Assembly: GCF_000293785.1 (NCBI RefSeq)
Contig: NZ_AKZI01000022.1
Span: forward strand, 1 to 62,900
Length of the DNA stretch: 62,900 bases
Reading direction: 5' to 3'
Source of the DNA: Rhodovulum sp. PH10
GTDB lineage: Bacteria; Pseudomonadota; Alphaproteobacteria; Rhizobiales; Xanthobacteraceae
Every line of letters begins with the position of its first letter. Positions within the stretch are counted from its first letter, which is position 1. Shown here in pieces: positions 43,072-50,744 of this stretch. Both the position numbers and the translations under genes were made by a program. Below the pieces are notes generated by a model, which saw nothing but the letters and a program-made list of their open reading frames with translations, had not been told where the DNA came from and searched no databases.

Positions 43072-44579
43072 CGGCCGCCACCGACCGGCTCCGAAGACAC
43101 CGAGCGCCGCAAGAAATCGGGAATGTCGAGCCCATCGTCCGTGGCCGACCGATCGAGCAGGCCGGAGACCGTCGCGCCGCGCACGACAGCCTCCGGCCCT
43201 GCCGAGGGCGCCTCACCGGCGGGCATCACGCCGGCTGCCGTGGCCTGCCTCGCGCCGCCATCTGCCCCTGCGGATCCGCCTGCGGATACGGCGCCACCTC
43301 TCTCGCCCTCGGGTTCGATGATCTCGCCCGTCGTCAGATCGACCGGCCCGTCGAGGCTGATCGATCGCCGCGCCACCGGATGCCGCGTGAAATGCTCGGC
43401 GTCGTCCGGGCGCGTCCGGGTCGCGCATTGACCGGGCGGAATCCACAGCGGCGGCAGCGGCGACCCGCCCGCGACCCAGACCAGCCAGCAATAGGCGGTC
43501 GCCGTCGACCCGTCCGGGTCCCACCGTCCCTTGCACAAGGGCACGCGCTCGACGAAATACGCGCACAGCGTCGGGCACCGATCGCGAAAGACACGCTCCC
43601 ACCGCTCGATGCCTTCGACCGCCCATTGCGATCGCAGGAACATCGCGACGCCGCCGCGCGGCACGAAATCGAGCGCCCGCAGCACGAACGGAATCGTCCG
43701 GCTGCCGAACGGTGGGTTGGTGACGATCCATCCGTCGTCCGCCCCCGGCACGATGTCGGCGAGGAAATCGGCGACGCCGGTGGATCGATAGCCGTAATCG
43801 CGGATGTCGGTCGCCACCACGTCGGGCACGTACTCCCGCAGCACCTCGGCGATGTGCCCCTCCCCGCACGCCGGCTCCCACACCTGGCGCACCTGGCGCA
43901 CGCCGAGATGCGGCAGCACCACCTCCATCAAAGCGCGCGTCGCCCAGGGCGGCGTCGGGAAGAAGTCGAGGCTGTCGTCGGGCTCGATCCGCGCCGCCAT
44001 CACGGCGCGCGCGCCGCGCGGCAGGAGCTGCGCCAGCTCGGCGCGCTGCTCGCCCACATCCTTCCGGGCGAGGCGCTCCGCTGCCGACACCGGGATCTCT
44101 CCGCGGTCGAGGGCCTCGCACAGCTCGGGCACCCCCTGATCGTGCACCACCCGGGCGCGCTCGACCTGCCGCTCGGAGACGTTCAGCTTGGCCGCCGCCT
44201 GCGCTGCCGAAAATCCGCCAATTGGCGGATTTTCCGGCTCTGGCCCGGCGGGCCGCCCGCGCGTCATGTTGGCGATCTTGCCGGCGATCGAGGCGCGCTG
44301 CCGGTCGTCGAGGTGCCGACGCTGCAGGTTCTGCGAGATCACATAGGCGAGCGGATCGCCGAACAGCTCCTCGCGAAAGTAACGCACGTGCTGCGGGCCG
44401 ATCTCGACCTCGGCGGCTCGCGCCGCCCGGTAGCGGTTCCGCCCGTCGAGGATTTTTCCTTGATAGAGATCGATCGGCTGCTGAATCCCGTGCGCAGCGA
44501 CGTCCGCGACGAGGTCGGCGAAATCATCGCCCTCGATCAGCGGGAACAAGTTTGCGAGCGGATGGTATTCGAGATTCAT
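43068..44579 (-). CDS. ParB-domain / DNA N6-adenine methyltransferase fusion
   Basis: A 503-residue protein. Residues 1-150 form a ParB/Spo0J-type N domain (VADVAAHGIQQPIDLYQGKILDGRNRYRAARAA, then VISQNLQRRHL and an HTH with GGFSAAQAAAKLNVSERQVERAR). Residues about 200-400 form a methyltransferase with SDSLDFFPTP-like entry (DFFPTPPWAT), the S-adenosylmethionine motif EPACGEGH (235-242) and the catalytic NPPF (288-291). The C-terminal 100 residues are low complexity. It probably modifies DNA at sites chosen with the ParB part. Confidence 0.88.
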   Translation of the reverse strand: MNLEYHPLANLFPLIEGDDFADLVADVAAHGIQQPIDLYQGKILDGRNRYRAARAAEVEIGPQHVRYFREELFGDPLAYVISQNLQRRHLDDRQRASIAGKIANMTRGRPAGPEPENPPIGGFSAAQAAAKLNVSERQVERARVVHDQGVPELCEALDRGEIPVSAAERLARKDVGEQRAELAQLLPRGARAVMAARIEPDDSLDFFPTPPWATRALMEVVLPHLGVRQVRQVWEPACGEGHIAEVLREYVPDVVATDIRDYGYRSTGVADFLADIVPGADDGWIVTNPPFGSRTIPFVLRALDFVPRGGVAMFLRSQWAVEGIERWERVFRDRCPTLCAYFVERVPLCKGRWDPDGSTATAYCWLVWVAGGSPLPPLWIPPGQCATRTRPDDAEHFTRHPVARRSISLDGPVDLTTGEIIEPEGERGGAVSAGGSAGADGGARQATAAGVMPAGEAPSAGPEAVVRGATVSGLLDRSATDDGLDIPDFLRRSVSSEPVGGGR

Positions 44580-44634
44580 CGTCACGTTCCGGCGTGGCTT
44601 CCACGGCTGACCGTGGAAGCCACAAAGCCTCGGA

Positions 44635-45444
44635 TCACAGCCGGCCGAAGATCGCCCGCCGCCTGGTGCGCTCGGCGATCGAGGTGACGATCGCCTGGAA
44701 CACCGCCTGCCGCACCTGCTCGACACGGTGGAGCTGGATGCCGAGCTTCAGCCCGCCCTGCTCCGGATCGATCCGCCACCGCAGGAAAGCGTGCACCTCG
44801 GTGTCGGGCTCGCCGAAATAGACCGGCAGGCCGAGCACGAATTTGGTCGGCAGCTCGAGACCGCCCTTGGTGACGGCGCTGTTCTCGGCGGTGAACTCGA
44901 AATTCTCGTTGTCGCTGGCGGTCCTCACCGCCTTGACGAAGTTCACCTTGCGGTGCGCCTGCAGGTCGCGCACCGCCTCGAGCAGGTCGGCCGCCGTGGG
45001 CGCCCGCACGTCCGCCGAATTCTCCTCGACGAACCGCGCGAATTCGAGCTGCCCCATCAGCGTGCCGCTGATGCCGGTCCACAGCTGCCATTCGACCGAG
45101 TGTTGGAGCTGCAGCACGGCCCGGTGCGCCCCGTGCGTCGGCGCGCCCGGCTCGTGATAATCGAGTACGGCGACGATCCGATCGTTCTCCTGGTCTGCGA
45201 ACAGCACGGTCGCCTCGCCCGAGAACTCGCCGACATATTCGACGAGAGAATCCTGCGTCTGGACGGTGACGGTCTGGTCGATGTAGCGCGGCAGAGAGAC
45301 GGACAGGCCGTGCTCGTCGCTCACCTCCTTCAGGGTCGTGCCGTCCGGCACGACCAGAAACCGTCGCCCGTCCGCGAGCTCGACCGACTGTGCCCGCAGC
45401 GCATCCTGCGCCAGGTTCCGAATGGCTTCCGCTTCCGTCGTCAT
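44635..45444 (-). CDS. DUF2303 (YfdQ-like) phage protein
   Basis: A 269-residue protein. FLVVPDGTTLKEVSDEHGLSVSLPRYIDQTVTVQTQDSLVEYV and IVAVLDYHEPGAPTHGAHRAVLQLQHSVEWQLWTGISGTLMGQLEFARFVEEN are the conserved DUF2303 blocks. The family is widespread in early regions of temperate phages and has no known function. The ATG at 45444 matches the family start. Confidence 0.88.
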   Translation of the reverse strand: MTTEAEAIRNLAQDALRAQSVELADGRRFLVVPDGTTLKEVSDEHGLSVSLPRYIDQTVTVQTQDSLVEYVGEFSGEATVLFADQENDRIVAVLDYHEPGAPTHGAHRAVLQLQHSVEWQLWTGISGTLMGQLEFARFVEENSADVRAPTAADLLEAVRDLQAHRKVNFVKAVRTASDNENFEFTAENSAVTKGGLELPTKFVLGLPVYFGEPDTEVHAFLRWRIDPEQGGLKLGIQLHRVEQVRQAVFQAIVTSIAERTRRRAIFGRL

Positions 45445-45463
45445 GGGTGTTGGTCCTTCGTGA

Positions 45464-45793
45464 TCAAGCGCGCGCGGCGCCGTGGAACGTGGGATCGGCC
45501 TCGACGAAATCCATCTCGCGCTGCGACGGGTCGACGCGATGCAGATCGCCGTCGGCATCCGAGAAGAAGACGGCCGGCTGCATCTCCGGCACCGGCTTCT
45601 TGCTGGTGACCGACACGAGCAGGGACTTCTCGGTGCTGCCGTGCTCGGACGGCTTGACCTTGAGCTTGATCGTCACCTCGCCGGCCTTGCCGGTCTCGTC
45701 GACGGCCCGCACGACCTCGGCGAGCAGCGCCGTTGCGAGAGCCACCGGCGCGCCACGCCGGTATTCCCGCAAAATGTCCGTGATCAGCTTCAC
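45464..45793 (-). CDS. Early hypothetical protein (109 residues)
   Basis: GTG at 45793 has the strong site GAGAGGAGG six bases upstream. A GTG at 45832 is an alternative. KLITDILREYRRGAPVALATALLAEVVRAVDETGKAGEVTIKLKVKPSE is a sequence type seen upstream of DUF2303 genes in phages. Unknown function. Confidence 0.7.
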   Translation of the reverse strand: MKLITDILREYRRGAPVALATALLAEVVRAVDETGKAGEVTIKLKVKPSEHGSTEKSLLVSVTSKKPVPEMQPAVFFSDADGDLHRVDPSQREMDFVEADPTFHGAARA

Positions 45794-45897
45794 GCGGTCC
45801 TCCTCTCGATGGACAGAAAGGCCGATGGTCACGATGACTTCCCTCGGCGGATTGGCGATCGCCGGCAGAGCGCCGCCGTGACACGACCGAATCTCCC

Positions 45898-46608
45898 TCA
45901 CATTCCGATCGCTTTGCGGATGGTCCGCACCATCGAGTCGATGGCCGCGGCCTCCCGGCGGATCTCGGTGGCACGGCGATCGCATTCCGCGGCCGCCTCG
46001 CTCGCGCGTTTCACCAGCGCCTCGGCCTCGGCCACCTGCGCGGCGATCTCCTCGTTCCCGCCTGCGCCGCCGAAATTCTCCTCACGAATGGTGACGACCC
46101 ACGCGCGCGGCACGCCGAGATCGTCGGCGACCTTCTGGTCGGTCCAGCCGACGCCGTAACCACGCTCCTCGTCGAGATAGACCTCGTCGAGCCTGGAGAA
46201 GACCAGCCGTCGGTCCTCACGTGACATCTGACGGGGCGACGTGCCCGCCGGCACGGCCGCTGTCATGACCGGCGCGGTTTCGACCGGCTGACGCGAAGCC
46301 GGACCGGCGACGATCGCGAGATTGGGTGTGTCCTTGCCGGCCATGGCCTTGCTCTCCTTCTGGCAGTCCGGGCATCGGTCGTGCATCGCGAGCCGGCCGA
46401 CCAGCCAGCCGGCGCGTTGGTAGCGCTTGGTGAGAAACGCGATTTCCTTGCCGTCGCTGTAACCGGCGTTGTTCTTGAGATGCGGGCGCGCGACCACGAG
46501 GCTGCGCGAGCAGCGGGCACAGACGATCTTGGCACCCGAGGTGCGACGGCCGTCGCCATCGACCACGGTGGCGGCGACGAAGCGCGAGAGTGCGGTGACG
46601 GCTCCCAT
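45898..46608 (-). CDS. Zinc-ribbon early protein
   Basis: A 236-residue protein. CxxC pairs in IVCARCSR and RCPDCQKE bracket a segment GYSDGKEIAFLTKRYQRAGWLVGRLAMHD, forming a probable zinc ribbon. The middle has a helix-turn-helix-like segment (YGVGWTDQKVADDLGVPRAWVVTIREENFG), and the C terminus is a coiled coil. It probably binds nucleic acid; role unknown. Confidence 0.65.
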   Translation of the reverse strand: MGAVTALSRFVAATVVDGDGRRTSGAKIVCARCSRSLVVARPHLKNNAGYSDGKEIAFLTKRYQRAGWLVGRLAMHDRCPDCQKESKAMAGKDTPNLAIVAGPASRQPVETAPVMTAAVPAGTSPRQMSREDRRLVFSRLDEVYLDEERGYGVGWTDQKVADDLGVPRAWVVTIREENFGGAGGNEEIAAQVAEAEALVKRASEAAAECDRRATEIRREAAAIDSMVRTIRKAIGM

Positions 46609-46609
46609 G

Positions 46610-46885
46610 TCACCCTCCCCTCGTGATCACGATCGCGCAGCCGTCGACCACCAGGCCGGCGAGCACCACGAGAGCGATCGGCATATAGGCCCGCCAGTCC
46701 TCGCCGGAGCACGCATCCGTCTGTGCGTCCGGCGCGGCCGGGCACGCAGCCGAACCAAACGAAATGGCCGGCGCATCCGCCGCGGGCGCGGCTCCCGTGG
46801 AGCATTCGGACGCGCCGGCAGGCGCCGCCACGCGACGACACGGGCGCGCGGCGGAGAGGGTCCCGAGATCGGCGGAAGTGCTCAT
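46610..46885 (-). CDS. Small membrane-anchored early protein (91 residues)
   Basis: The ATG overlaps the previous stop (ATGA). A Cys/Ala-rich N-terminal part is followed by one membrane helix (MPIALVVLAGLVVDGCAIVI) at the C terminus. Function unknown. Confidence 0.55.
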   Translation of the reverse strand: MSTSADLGTLSAARPCRRVAAPAGASECSTGAAPAADAPAISFGSAACPAAPDAQTDACSGEDWRAYMPIALVVLAGLVVDGCAIVITRGG

Positions 46886-47298
46886 GCCTCCTCGCCCTCC
46901 TCGAGACGGACGAGGCGCTTGTTGAGTGCGCGCAGCTGCGCCCGCGTCTCGGACAGCTCGAATTGCTTGAGCAGCTCCCGCCAATAGGGCGGAACGGGAT
47001 CGGCGGCGGCCATCACCGCCACCAGAAACCGACGCCCGTGCACCGGGTGAAAGATCAGCGTCAGGATGGTCTCGGCGCTCGCCGCGGTCTTGCCGGCGAG
47101 CAGCAGCTCGGCGCCCCGTGCGCTCCCGAGCCCGCCCGCCCAGGCCAACTCGGGCGCCGTTTGGTCCGGCCAAATCTCCCTTGCCGTCCGAGCGATAGCG
47201 GCCGTCGACCGAATCGCGTTTCGGAATCGACCGAATCGCATTTCGCGGTGCGATTTGACCGTCCGACCCCGCGTCGGCGATGCTGCCCGCGTCGACAT
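46882..47298 (-). CDS. Early hypothetical protein after Cro (138 residues)
   Basis: ATGA overlap with cro. The N terminus is basic; the middle has ARTAREIWPDQTAPELAWAGGLGSARGAELLLAGKTAASAETILTLIFHPVHGRRFL, which looks helical. No recognised family. Its coupling to cro implies early lytic expression. Confidence 0.65.
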   Translation of the reverse strand: MSTRAASPTRGRTVKSHREMRFGRFRNAIRSTAAIARTAREIWPDQTAPELAWAGGLGSARGAELLLAGKTAASAETILTLIFHPVHGRRFLVAVMAAADPVPPYWRELLKQFELSETRAQLRALNKRLVRLEEGEEA

Positions 47299-47609
47299 CA
47301 GGGTGTCTCCCGCAAGGCAGAAGAAGGGACGGAGCCACTGCCGGTCTCGCGAACCGGCACGGTTTCCGCCATTGCTGAGACGAGCGAGGAGGTGGAAGGC
47401 GGCAGTAGATCGTCAGCGGTGAGCACCACTCCCAGGTCGCGCGCGAAATCGAGTAGCGCGCGGTGATGACGCTGCGGGATGACACCGCCCGTCCCACCAG
47501 CCGACCTCGGCCGTCCCCAGTTCGAGACACGCGTCCGATGGACGCCTACGACCGTAGCGACCTTGGACGGCCCGCCGAGCTTCGAAATGATCGAGGATGC
47601 TGGATTCAT
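47298..47609 (-). CDS. Cro-like HTH regulator
   Basis: 103 residues from ATG 47609. SSIISKLGGPSKVATVVGVHRTRVSNWGRPRSAGGTGGVIPQRHHRALLDFARDLG is a compact helix-turn-helix of the Cro/YdaS sort. It is divergent from the S24 repressor and is the first gene of the leftward early operon. By analogy to lambda it represses the repressor promoter once lytic growth starts. The predicted transcription start lies about four bases before the ATG, so its mRNA may be nearly leaderless. Confidence 0.85.
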   Translation of the reverse strand: MNPASSIISKLGGPSKVATVVGVHRTRVSNWGRPRSAGGTGGVIPQRHHRALLDFARDLGVVLTADDLLPPSTSSLVSAMAETVPVRETGSGSVPSSALRETP

Positions 47610-47619
47610 GGCGTCGCCG

Positions 47620-47648
47620 AACGTAGCGACTATCGCTACGATACGCAA
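47620..47648 (-). promoter_or_regulatory. Leftward early promoter with operator O1
   Basis: On the minus strand TTGCGT (47643-47648) and TACGTT (47620-47625) are 17 bp apart. The perfect palindrome GTAGCGACTATCGCTAC (47623-47639) fills the spacer and overlaps the -10 box, so a bound repressor would block polymerase. Confidence 0.7.
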
Positions 47649-47655
47649 CACAACC

Positions 47656-47672
47656 GTAGCGACAATGGGGAC
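47656..47672. promoter_or_regulatory. Operator half-site O2
   Basis: GTAGCGACAATGGGGAC matches the left half of O1 exactly and the right half poorly. It sits between O1 and O3, as a weaker site might. Confidence 0.45.
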
Positions 47673-47700
47673 AGACGCGTGTAGCGGTGGACGCTACAGT
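47671..47700 (+). promoter_or_regulatory. Repressor promoter with operator O3
   Basis: The palindrome GTAGCG-GTGGA-CGCTAC (47681-47697) overlaps a -10 box TACAGT (47695-47700). The -35 region is poor, as in activated repressor-maintenance promoters. The transcription start would fall at the ATG (47707), giving a leaderless message like lambda cI. Confidence 0.6.
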
Positions 47701-47706
47701 CGCGGC

Positions 47707-48471
47707 ATGGACACGCGCGCCACAGTCGACTGGATTCAGGCCGCTCTCCTCCACAAAGGGATGAGTCAAGCGGAGCTGGCCCGCCAGTTGTCCGAGCGCC
47801 TGGGCCGCGCCATCGATCGCGCGGCCGTCAACAAACTGGCGAAAGGCCGTCGTCGACTGATGCTCGACGAAATGGTCGCAATCTCACAGATCACTGGATT
47901 TCGGCCGCTGCGCGTCGATCAAAACGGCGACGAGGAGCACCTCTCGTCCGAAGAAGTGGCATCGACGACCGGCCACCCACTAGGCGGCGTCGTGTTCGAC
48001 GGCGCGCCTCGCAACATCCCAGCAGGAGAGATCCCACAAGTAGACGCTCGACTCGGCCTGGGCCATTCCGATGATGTCTCGACGATCCAGATAGCAATCG
48101 GAAACAACTCGTTTGCCGCAGTCCCGGTGGTCGACACATGGAAGATCCCGGCAAACGTAATACAGCGCCGATTTCACGGCACGGTCTCGTCGCTCCATAT
48201 CGTGGAGTGCATGGGCGATTCCATGGAGCCTCGGATCCACGACGGCGATTTCGTCTTCATCGACACCGCTCATCGCACGCCGAGCCCACCAGGCATCTTT
48301 GCCCTCTTTGACGGTCTCGGACAGACGCTCAAGCGGCTCGAAGTGATCCCCGACACTGACCCGATCCGAGTCCGAATTATTCCGAACAATCCACAATATA
48401 CTAGCTATGAAGAACTTCTGTCTAACGTCAAAATTATAGGTCGATATGTCGGTCGACTTACGATGGATTGA
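47707..48471 (+). CDS. S24-family phage repressor (CI/LexA-like)
   Basis: A 254-residue protein. The N-terminal helix-turn-helix spans about 5-60 (QAALLHKGMSQAELARQLSERLGRAIDRAAVNKLAKGRR). The C-terminal S24 domain has the catalytic Ser172 in CMGDSMEP and Lys209 in GQTLKRLE. The Ala106-Gly107 bond in the linker is a candidate autocleavage site. It should hold lysogeny by binding the GTAGCG-N5-CGCTAC operators and be inactivated in the SOS response. The longer open frame upstream overlaps cro and the operators and is not used. Confidence 0.93.
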   Translation: MDTRATVDWIQAALLHKGMSQAELARQLSERLGRAIDRAAVNKLAKGRRRLMLDEMVAISQITGFRPLRVDQNGDEEHLSSEEVASTTGHPLGGVVFDGAPRNIPAGEIPQVDARLGLGHSDDVSTIQIAIGNNSFAAVPVVDTWKIPANVIQRRFHGTVSSLHIVECMGDSMEPRIHDGDFVFIDTAHRTPSPPGIFALFDGLGQTLKRLEVIPDTDPIRVRIIPNNPQYTSYEELLSNVKIIGRYVGRLTMD

Positions 48472-48474
48472 ACG

Positions 48475-48699
48475 ATGGAGATCGCATTATTTTGGCTTAT
48501 TGCCTCCGTCGTTGTCGCAGTGGCCGCACACACTCGCGGACGTTTTAGTTTTGGATGGTTTCTTCTATCAACCTTGATGTCTCCGCTATTGGCCGGATTG
48601 CTTCTGTTGGCCCTACCACGACTGATCCGCGATGCGGCGGCAGGCCCCGTGGTCATAAGTCGCGAAGTTGCACCCCCCCGAGCAGCCGCCACCATTTGA
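48475..48699 (+). CDS. Small membrane protein co-transcribed with the repressor
   Basis: 74 residues starting three bases after the repressor stop. There are two hydrophobic helices (IALFWLIASVVVAVAAHT and FLLSTLMSPLLAGLLLLALPRL). Expressed with the repressor it would be made in the lysogen, which suggests superinfection exclusion or another lysogenic function. This is inferred from position only. Confidence 0.65.
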   Translation: MEIALFWLIASVVVAVAAHTRGRFSFGWFLLSTLMSPLLAGLLLLALPRLIRDAAAGPVVISREVAPPRAAATI

Positions 48700-48850
48700 G
48701 CCTCATGGCGTCTATGCCGGCATCCCCTATCGAGTGCTCGTCAACTGCTCCGTCGAGGCAGTGACGCCGGCCGGCTTGGTGCGCTTCCGGAACATGGATC
48801 AATTTCTCGCCATGGCCGACGGCAAATCCACCGGACCGCTGCCGCGCTAG
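48668..48850 (+). CDS. Small hypothetical protein (60 residues)
   Basis: It starts at TTG inside the previous gene. FEPHGVYAGIPYRVLVNCSVEAVTPAGLVRFRNMDQFLAMADG reads as a compact strand-rich protein. The start codon and ribosome site are weak, so this is uncertain. No family recognised. Confidence 0.45.
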   Translation: MHPPEQPPPFEPHGVYAGIPYRVLVNCSVEAVTPAGLVRFRNMDQFLAMADGKSTGPLPR

Positions 48851-48874
48851 CTCGGTTACGGGTATCTAATTTCG

Positions 48875-48916
48875 CTACATCCACTCTTGACCGGATGTAG
48901 CGTTTATCGCTACAGT
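48875..48916 (+). promoter_or_regulatory. Promoter and operator of the rightward operon
   Basis: TTGACC (48887-48892) and TACAGT (48911-48916) are 18 bp apart. GTAGCG-TTTAT-CGCTAC (48897-48913) lies between and overlaps the -10 box, the same layout as at cro. A second dyad CTACATCC / GGATGTAG (48875-48882, 48893-48900) overlaps the -35 box. The repressor should therefore also silence this operon, including the integrase. Confidence 0.7.
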
Positions 48917-48945
48917 CTCTCCATCGAACGAGGGGAGACACCATC

Positions 48946-49116
48946 ATGACCACCCGCCGCCGCAACGAGTTGATCCGGTTCCACGGCCAGGCCGGCCGCC
49001 CGGAGCTCGCCGACCGCTATGACCGGGCCTGCGCCCGCGCGGCCAAGACCGGCAAGCGCCCGGACCTGGAGGAGGCTCGCTTCCTGGGCGAGCTGCTGGA
49101 GACCGGGGGCCGCTGA
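48946..49116 (+). CDS. Small rightward-operon protein (56 residues)
   Basis: ATG with AGGGGAG upstream. MTTRRRNELIRFHGQAGRPELADRYDRACARAAKTGKRPDLEEARFLGEL is basic and helical. It is the first gene after the rightward promoter. No recognised family. Confidence 0.65.
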   Translation: MTTRRRNELIRFHGQAGRPELADRYDRACARAAKTGKRPDLEEARFLGELLETGGR

Positions 49117-49153
49117 GGCCCCCCACCCTCCACGCCCCCTGGGAGCGCCCGCC

Positions 49154-49468
49154 ATGCCCGCCGACCTCGCTGGCATCGCCGCCAGCTACGCGCCGTATCA
49201 CCTGCTCGCCGCCTTTGCCGAGGGCCTCGTCGCCCACGACGCCGGACAGTTCTGCAACCCGTATGACGGCCGGCGCGACGCGGACGGCCAGATCGCTGCC
49301 CAGGCATGGGACCGAGGCCGCGAAGCCGGCGCCCGTTATGCCCGCGCCCTCGCCGGCCACCGCAAGCCCGCTCCCGTGTCCACGCGGCCCGACACCACCC
49401 CGCCCGCCGCGGCCGCCCACGCGCCGATATTTCCCACGCCCCCACCTCCTCGAGGAGCCGCATCATGA
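49154..49468 (+). CDS. Rightward-operon protein (104 residues)
   Basis: PADLAGIAASYAPYHLLAAFAEGLVAHDAGQFCNPYDGRRDADGQIAAQAWDRGREAGARYARALA is a helical domain with a ribosome modulation factor-like ring (QAWDRGREA). A Pro-rich tail follows. The next gene overlaps by ATGA. Function unknown. Confidence 0.65.
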   Translation: MPADLAGIAASYAPYHLLAAFAEGLVAHDAGQFCNPYDGRRDADGQIAAQAWDRGREAGARYARALAGHRKPAPVSTRPDTTPPAAAAHAPIFPTPPPPRGAAS

Positions 49469-49710
49469 GCCCCGCCGCCCGCCGCTCGTTCTTCAAAACG
49501 CGCTCGCCCTTCTGCCGCCGCCCGTGCCTGGTCGATCCCAGCGACATTCGGTCGATGATGGTCGACGACATTCTCGGCCTCGCCGCCGTCAACGACGGCT
49601 CCGTCACGCGTGACGATCTGCTCTCGATCGGCTGGACCGGCCGACAGATCGATCTGCATGCCGCCGCCGCCCGCGAGCGGGCCGCGTCCCGTGCCAGCCG
49701 CCCGGCGTGA
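49465..49710 (+). CDS. Rightward-operon protein (81 residues)
   Basis: ATGA-coupled to the preceding gene. A basic N terminus with CxxxPC-like cysteines (FCRRPCLVDP) is followed by an acidic helical part (VDDILGLAAVNDGSVTRDDLLSIGWTGRQIDLH). No family recognised. Confidence 0.6.
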   Translation: MSPAARRSFFKTRSPFCRRPCLVDPSDIRSMMVDDILGLAAVNDGSVTRDDLLSIGWTGRQIDLHAAAARERAASRASRPA

Positions 49711-49720
49711 GGAGGGAGGC

Positions 49721-49912
49721 ATGGGCTCGATTTCCGACACACCGCACCGTCGACGCCGCAGCAACCCCGTGCGCCGCACGACGCTCGTGATCCTCGGCAC
49801 GCCCCACCGCATTTGGACGCTCGACAGTGCCGAGGCGACGAGCATCACGCTGCCGCTGGTCCGCGCGCTCGACCCGCATCCGCCGGCCCCCACCATCGAG
49901 GTGCGACTATGA
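49721..49912 (+). CDS. Rightward-operon protein (63 residues)
   Basis: ATG directly after GGAGGGAGGC, a very strong ribosome site. Basic N terminus, then TTLVILGTPHRIWTLDSAEATSITLPLVRAL. No family recognised. It overlaps the next gene by ATGA. Confidence 0.6.
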   Translation: MGSISDTPHRRRRSNPVRRTTLVILGTPHRIWTLDSAEATSITLPLVRALDPHPPAPTIEVRL

Positions 49913-50232
49913 TCACGCTCGATCCCGCTGCACGCCGCGCGCTCGGCGCGCTCCTCGCCGAACCGCTCGAATGCACGCCCGCTGGCTGGATACGACCCGG
50001 CTCGGCCGACGTCCTCGTGTCGGCCGACGTGGTGGGGCAGCTGGGCCACGAGGGATTGGTGACGCTCGATTGGTCCGGCGCGCGCCAGCGCCTCCGCCTC
50101 ACCCCGCGAGGGGTGTCCTATGCGCGCGCCACCACGGCGTACGAGGCGGACCTCCTGCTCGCCGGTGCGCTCGCCGGCTACGACTGGCTGATGGCACGGG
50201 CGACCGCCGTCCGCCGCCGGGCTGCGCAGTGA
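49909..50232 (+). CDS. Rightward-operon protein (107 residues), winged-helix-like
   Basis: ALGALLAEPLECTPAGWIRPGSADVLVSADVVGQLGHEGLVTLDWSGARQRLRLTPRGVSYARATTAY resembles a small winged helix that ends in a wing with LTPRG. It may be a DNA-binding regulator; the assignment is by pattern only. Confidence 0.6.
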   Translation: MITLDPAARRALGALLAEPLECTPAGWIRPGSADVLVSADVVGQLGHEGLVTLDWSGARQRLRLTPRGVSYARATTAYEADLLLAGALAGYDWLMARATAVRRRAAQ

Positions 50233-50244
50233 GAGGAGGTCGAA

Positions 50245-50418
50245 GTGGACGAGTCCTTGTTGACGCTGATCCGGTGGTTCTGCGGCGCCGCTCTGGTGCT
50301 GCAGGTGATCCTGATCACCATCGCCCTTCGCCTCACCCGCCAGGCCCGCCGCGACGCGACGTCGTTGCACGCGCAGGTGCACGCGTTGCGCACTTCTCTG
50401 CGGAAGATCGTGCCCTGA
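50245..50418 (+). CDS. Small single-pass membrane protein (57 residues)
   Basis: GTG with GAGGAGG upstream. One helix (LIRWFCGAALVLQVILITIAL) is followed by a basic amphipathic tail. It is too short for most annotation cut-offs. Function unknown. Confidence 0.6.
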   Translation: MDESLLTLIRWFCGAALVLQVILITIALRLTRQARRDATSLHAQVHALRTSLRKIVP

Positions 50419-50453
50419 GCATGACCGGTCCGCTCGCGAAGGGGAAGAGCACA

Positions 50454-50741
50454 ATGACGATCGACCTGTTCGACCCCGACCGTCCAGCCAGATCGGACGC
50501 GCAGCGCAAGCGCGAGCAGCGTCGAGCCACTGACCGGCCGCACGGATACGCCGCGCCGCCGGGCACGGGCCCGGCCGGTCAGACGTGCGGAACGTGCGCG
50601 CACGTCGTGGTGTTCGGGGCGTCCCGCACCTATCGAAAATGCGGGCTCGTGCGCGGCTACTGGAGGTGCAGCCGCGGCACGGACGTTCGGGCTCGGTCGC
50701 CGGCGTGCCGTCGGTGGGCCTCTCCCGATCAAGGAGACTGA
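50454..50741 (+). CDS. Cys-rich zinc-binding small phage protein (95 residues)
   Basis: ATG 50454 has AGGGGAAG upstream; an ATG 11 codons earlier is possible. MTIDLFDPDRPARSDAQRKREQRRA is a basic helix. GQTCGTCAHVVVFGASRTYRKCGLVRGYWRCSRGTDVRARSPACRRW has six cysteines for zinc. Proteins of this sort are common in temperate phages of alphaproteobacteria. Confidence 0.7.
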   Translation: MTIDLFDPDRPARSDAQRKREQRRATDRPHGYAAPPGTGPAGQTCGTCAHVVVFGASRTYRKCGLVRGYWRCSRGTDVRARSPACRRWASPDQGD

Positions 50742-50744
50742 ACC

